In this document: positions 62,401 to 64,000 of the stretch, piece after piece | How positions within the stretch are numbered: the stretch's first letter is position 1 | How the letters are laid out: each line of letters starts with the position of its first letter | Assembly (NCBI GenBank): GCA_016785225.1 | Contig: JAFBJZ010000888.1 | Span: forward strand, 996,501-1,060,500 | Origin: Psettodes erumei | Taxonomy: Eukaryota > Chordata > Actinopteri > Pleuronectiformes > Psettodidae | Direction of reading: 5' to 3' | DNA: 64,000 bases | Program-made: the position numbers and the translations under genes | Notes under the pieces: model-generated | Databases searched by the model: none | Seen by the model: the letters and a program-made list of their open reading frames with translations, nothing else | What the model was told of the DNA's origin: nothing

Positions 62401-63455
62401 TCAGTTCATTGGACAGTTGCAGTGGGTAGTGAAGACAGTCGTCTGCCTTCAAGAACCACCTCTTGATACAGCCCAGTGTGAATTTGCAGCAAGAGGACAA
62501 GGTCTTTACCACAGATGTACTGGGGCATTTCCTTAGCGTAGCCTCCCCCATCTTTCTGGTGTCCACGGACCCATCTGCTCCGCTGGTGAGAGCTCTTCGG
62601 CCTCTCTGTAGATGGATGCGTGTCAGTGGGATTATCGCCGCCACCGCCACCACCTTTGGGGGAAATCATCATTTTGTCTTTTAAGGGCCATCACCAGATA
62701 AAATGACAATTAGTCCAACGCTGAATTACCAATCGGACAAAACAGACAACTGCCCTGGTGCTCCCTCCCTCAGCGGCATGACTTCTATGACATTTTCTTT
62801 GTGGTTGATGGATTAGAAAATGAACTATTAAACTGTATATTTATGTAGTAATGTGGCCCTGTCTTTAAGCTCAGACCTTTAACAATCATCTTTACATATG
62901 CACATTTTAAAAGTACTGGCACACATTAAACCTGGGGTAGGTTAGTATGACATCACGGTAATACCCTGAGGCCCCACAGCGAGCTGACCCTGACCCTGAA
63001 TGTGGCACACGGCATTGGTATTTCCTTTAGATAAACCTCAGACATAATCATGCTTGTCATGTCTCCACGGGAAGGGTTTGGATAAGCTGAAGGACAGTAA
63101 CCTTGAAGCTGACATGGACTGTGTGTCCTGCAAGTTAAGTTATTTAGGACAACGTCTGACCTCAACCTTTGCCAACTCTCTGATACATCTGAGTAAATCA
63201 CAGAGCTCCAGCGTCAGTGATTAAACAGCGGTGAAATTTGCTGACCGTGCAGCAGCAGGAGGAGACGAGGTCACAAAGAGAACACGTACAAAACCACGAT
63301 GGCCAAAACACAGAAAACGTGCGAGTACCAGTGACCGGGGTGTCTCCTCCGTTCTGCGTGCTGCCCTCCGCATCCATCGGAGAAGATGGGTACTGCACGC
63401 TTGCGGGCTGGTTTCGCATCTTCTTCTCCCGCATCTTCACTTTAGCAGAGGACAT
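55790..63455 (-). CDS. pop1: RNase P/MRP protein subunit POP1, 15 coding exons
   Basis: Exons in transcript order: 63455-63329, 62653-62510, 62133-61958, 61819-61559, 61434-61347, 61225-61047, 60891-60617, 60502-60409, 60314-60206, 60065-59946, 58690-58569, 58449-58258, 58130-57976, 57422-57198, 56483-55790. The total is 2961 bases: 986 residues plus stop, against about 1024 in human. All phases close. POP1 is the large scaffold protein of nuclear RNase P (tRNA 5' processing) and RNase MRP (pre-rRNA cleavage). The start MSSAKVKMREKKMRNQP matches human MSNAKERKHAKKMRNQP. The POP1 domain covers about residues 91-265, the POPLD domain about 525-650, and a conserved C-terminal domain about 755-986. 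Basic low-complexity stretches (KKKK, RKRK) are typical. The exon 1 donor and exon 2 acceptor are the least certain junctions. Confidence 0.95.
56882..56903. repeat. Poly(A) run of about 22 bases
   Basis: A homopolymer A run on the plus strand in POP1 intron 14. It could be the tail of a small retroposed element, but no element body is recognisable upstream. Confidence 0.85.
57976..58449 (-). CDS. pop1: POP1 exons 12 and 13, POPLD domain
   Basis: Exon 12 (58449-58258) encodes ELNRMRSQVLVPGS through SSWGAGWDLLLPKGWGMAFW. Exon 13 (58130-57976) continues VYRGVRIGGLNM to DYPDCPAGARFREEQEAELL. Joined in phase 0 they give WVPL|VYRGVR, the counterpart of human WIPFIYRGVR. The donor of exon 13, AAAAG|GTCAGC, is weak at positions +3 and +5 but is fixed by the following RPPAKR block in exon 14. 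The intron between them is 127 bases. Confidence 0.95.
58691..59945 (-). other. pop1: POP1 intron 10
   Basis: The largest POP1 intron (about 1.26 kb), running between CAAG|GTAAAA and TTTCTCCCAG. Apart from the tRNA-like segment at 59576-59643 it holds nothing recognisable. Confidence 0.8.
59576..59643 (-). mobile_element. tRNA-like segment in POP1 intron 10 (tRNA pseudogene or SINE head)
   Basis: Read on the minus strand, GGTTCTG (59643-59637) can pair with CAGGACC (59582-59576) as a 7-bp acceptor stem including one G-T pair. A perfect T-arm lies between them: CCAGG, loop TTCGAAT, CCTGG, containing the exact RNA polymerase III B-box GGTTCGAATCC. A TCTGC/GCAGA stem with an 8-base loop sits where the anticodon arm should be. 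The D-arm is only about 13 bases, G-rich and unpaired, and has no good A-box. The total of 68 bases is short. A functional tRNA is therefore unlikely. It sits in POP1 intron 10, in the sense direction. Confidence 0.5.
60157..60176. repeat. (AT)n run after poly(A)
   Basis: About 20 bases of alternating AT directly after a run of 12 A, in POP1 intron 9. Confidence 0.9.
61559..61819 (-). CDS. pop1: POP1 exon 4, core of the POP1 domain
   Basis: Eighty-seven codons, phase 0 at both ends (acceptor TCTCCCACAG, donor CTGCAG|GTGAAC). A basic, disordered start (KKKK, RKARRRH) is followed by the invariant block LEFNRRQRKNVWLETHIWHA and then KRFHMVKKWGYCLGDRP, nearly identical to human. In known RNase P structures this region contacts the RNA and neighbouring subunits; that role is established for the family and not shown by this sequence. 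Confidence 0.97.
62654..63328 (-). other. pop1: POP1 intron 1 (between first two coding exons)
   Basis: About 675 bases. No further exon is evident, though the low conservation of the POP1 N-terminus means a small extra exon could be missed. Exon 2 encodes a glycine run (six or more G) then DNPTDTHPST and KEMPQYICG. Confidence 0.6.
63329..63455 (-). CDS. pop1: POP1 exon 1 (first coding exon)
   Basis: The ATG at 63455-63453 opens MSSAKVKMREKKMRNQP, matching the human POP1 start. Eight further in-frame codons upstream (MPLCSLQK) are rejected: a CTCTCTGCAG acceptor ends three bases before the chosen ATG, so that sequence is intronic. The donor ACTG|GTACTC is inferred from phase (it leaves one base) and is not a strong consensus. 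Confidence 0.75.
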
Positions 63456-64000
63456 TTTCTGCAGAGAGCAAAGAGGCACGTGTGAGACGCCAGCTGACGG
63501 ACTCGACGCTTTTTAAGCGAAAAGCTGGCACTCGCGCAAGCTGCGCGACGTGCTAACGTCAGCGAGCTAACCGCCTCGACTTTACCGAGGTGTTTCACTA
63601 ACAACAACGATAGCGTATATCTTTATTATAATGTGCAGAGCAGCTGCATCGCATATATCTACCTTTAAATTCCCGAGTGTGACTGTACGTCAGAAATGAT
63701 GCTGCAAATGTGAACGTCCTCCCAAGTAACAGTTAGCTACCATGTGAGTTCTCGGCTTTTCATCATGCTGTTTGACGCGTATTTGCTTCCGGGTATATGG
63801 TGTTCATGGGATTTGTAGTATATCGGCACAACAACAAATATTTAATAGCCTCAACATACTTCTTTTTGGGATTGTTAACTATTTTCTTACGTTTTATTCC
63901 AAATTTTGAATTAAACATTTCTGTACACGGGCAATAGAACTAAAATGAAACCGAGGAAAACATTTTCCGCGCGTCTAAACTGTCATTTACAGTAAAGGAG
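63456..64000 (-). promoter_or_regulatory. pop1: POP1 5' UTR and probable promoter region
   Basis: CpG-containing sequence directly upstream of the POP1 start. A CTCTTTGCTCTCTGCAG acceptor ends at 63459, three bases before the ATG, implying a non-coding first exon upstream. A plausible donor, CCTCG|GTAAAG, lies at 63585, which would make a 127-base UTR intron. CRE-like cores occur (AACGTCAGC near 63555 and GTACGTCAG near 63686). No TATA box is evident. The transcription start cannot be placed. Confidence 0.45.

Noticed and set aside
1..64000. CRISPR arrays, operons, prophage or other prokaryotic systems
   Set aside because: The direct repeats present are microsatellites or dispersed eukaryotic repeats. 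Genes have GT-AG introns and vertebrate protein homology.

Overview
This window is vertebrate nuclear DNA, most likely from a ray-finned (teleost) fish. Evidence: genes split by GT-AG introns, many CA/GT microsatellites, a decayed Tc1-like transposase, and three genes whose proteins align closely with their vertebrate orthologues. I cannot name the species. There are no operons, CRISPR arrays, prophages or other bacterial features.

Layout. Positions 1-25916 hold no gene I can support: long non-coding sequence, GC-rich in patches on the left, AT-rich and TAATTA-rich further right, with a few microsatellites, a perfect 13-bp-stem hairpin and scraps of dispersed repeats. KCNS2 (Kv9.2, a silent potassium-channel subunit) lies on the minus strand at 25917-27356 as one intronless coding exon. 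A CA-rich spacer of about 7 kb follows. NIPAL2 (NIPA-like magnesium transporter) runs on the plus strand from 34719 to 54031 in 11 coding exons (358 codons plus stop; every splice phase closes). POP1 (RNase P/MRP protein subunit) runs on the minus strand from 63455 to 55790 in 15 coding exons (986 codons plus stop; phases close). The first ~500 bases upstream of POP1, at the right edge, look like its 5' UTR and promoter.

KCNS2 and NIPAL2 are transcribed away from each other; NIPAL2 and POP1 converge, about 1.8 kb apart. As I recall it, this adjacency and relative orientation matches human 8q22 (POP1-NIPAL2-KCNS2-STK3), so the block looks like conserved synteny rather than a functional cluster. 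The three products work separately: membrane excitability, metal-ion transport and tRNA/rRNA processing.

I found no undescribed biological system. The most useful leads are possible alternative splicing of NIPAL2 (an in-frame 18-codon acceptor choice and a retained last intron), a perfect 24-bp palindrome in NIPAL2 intron 1, tRNA-derived elements in introns of NIPAL2 and POP1, and the absence of recognisable STK3 exons beside KCNS2.
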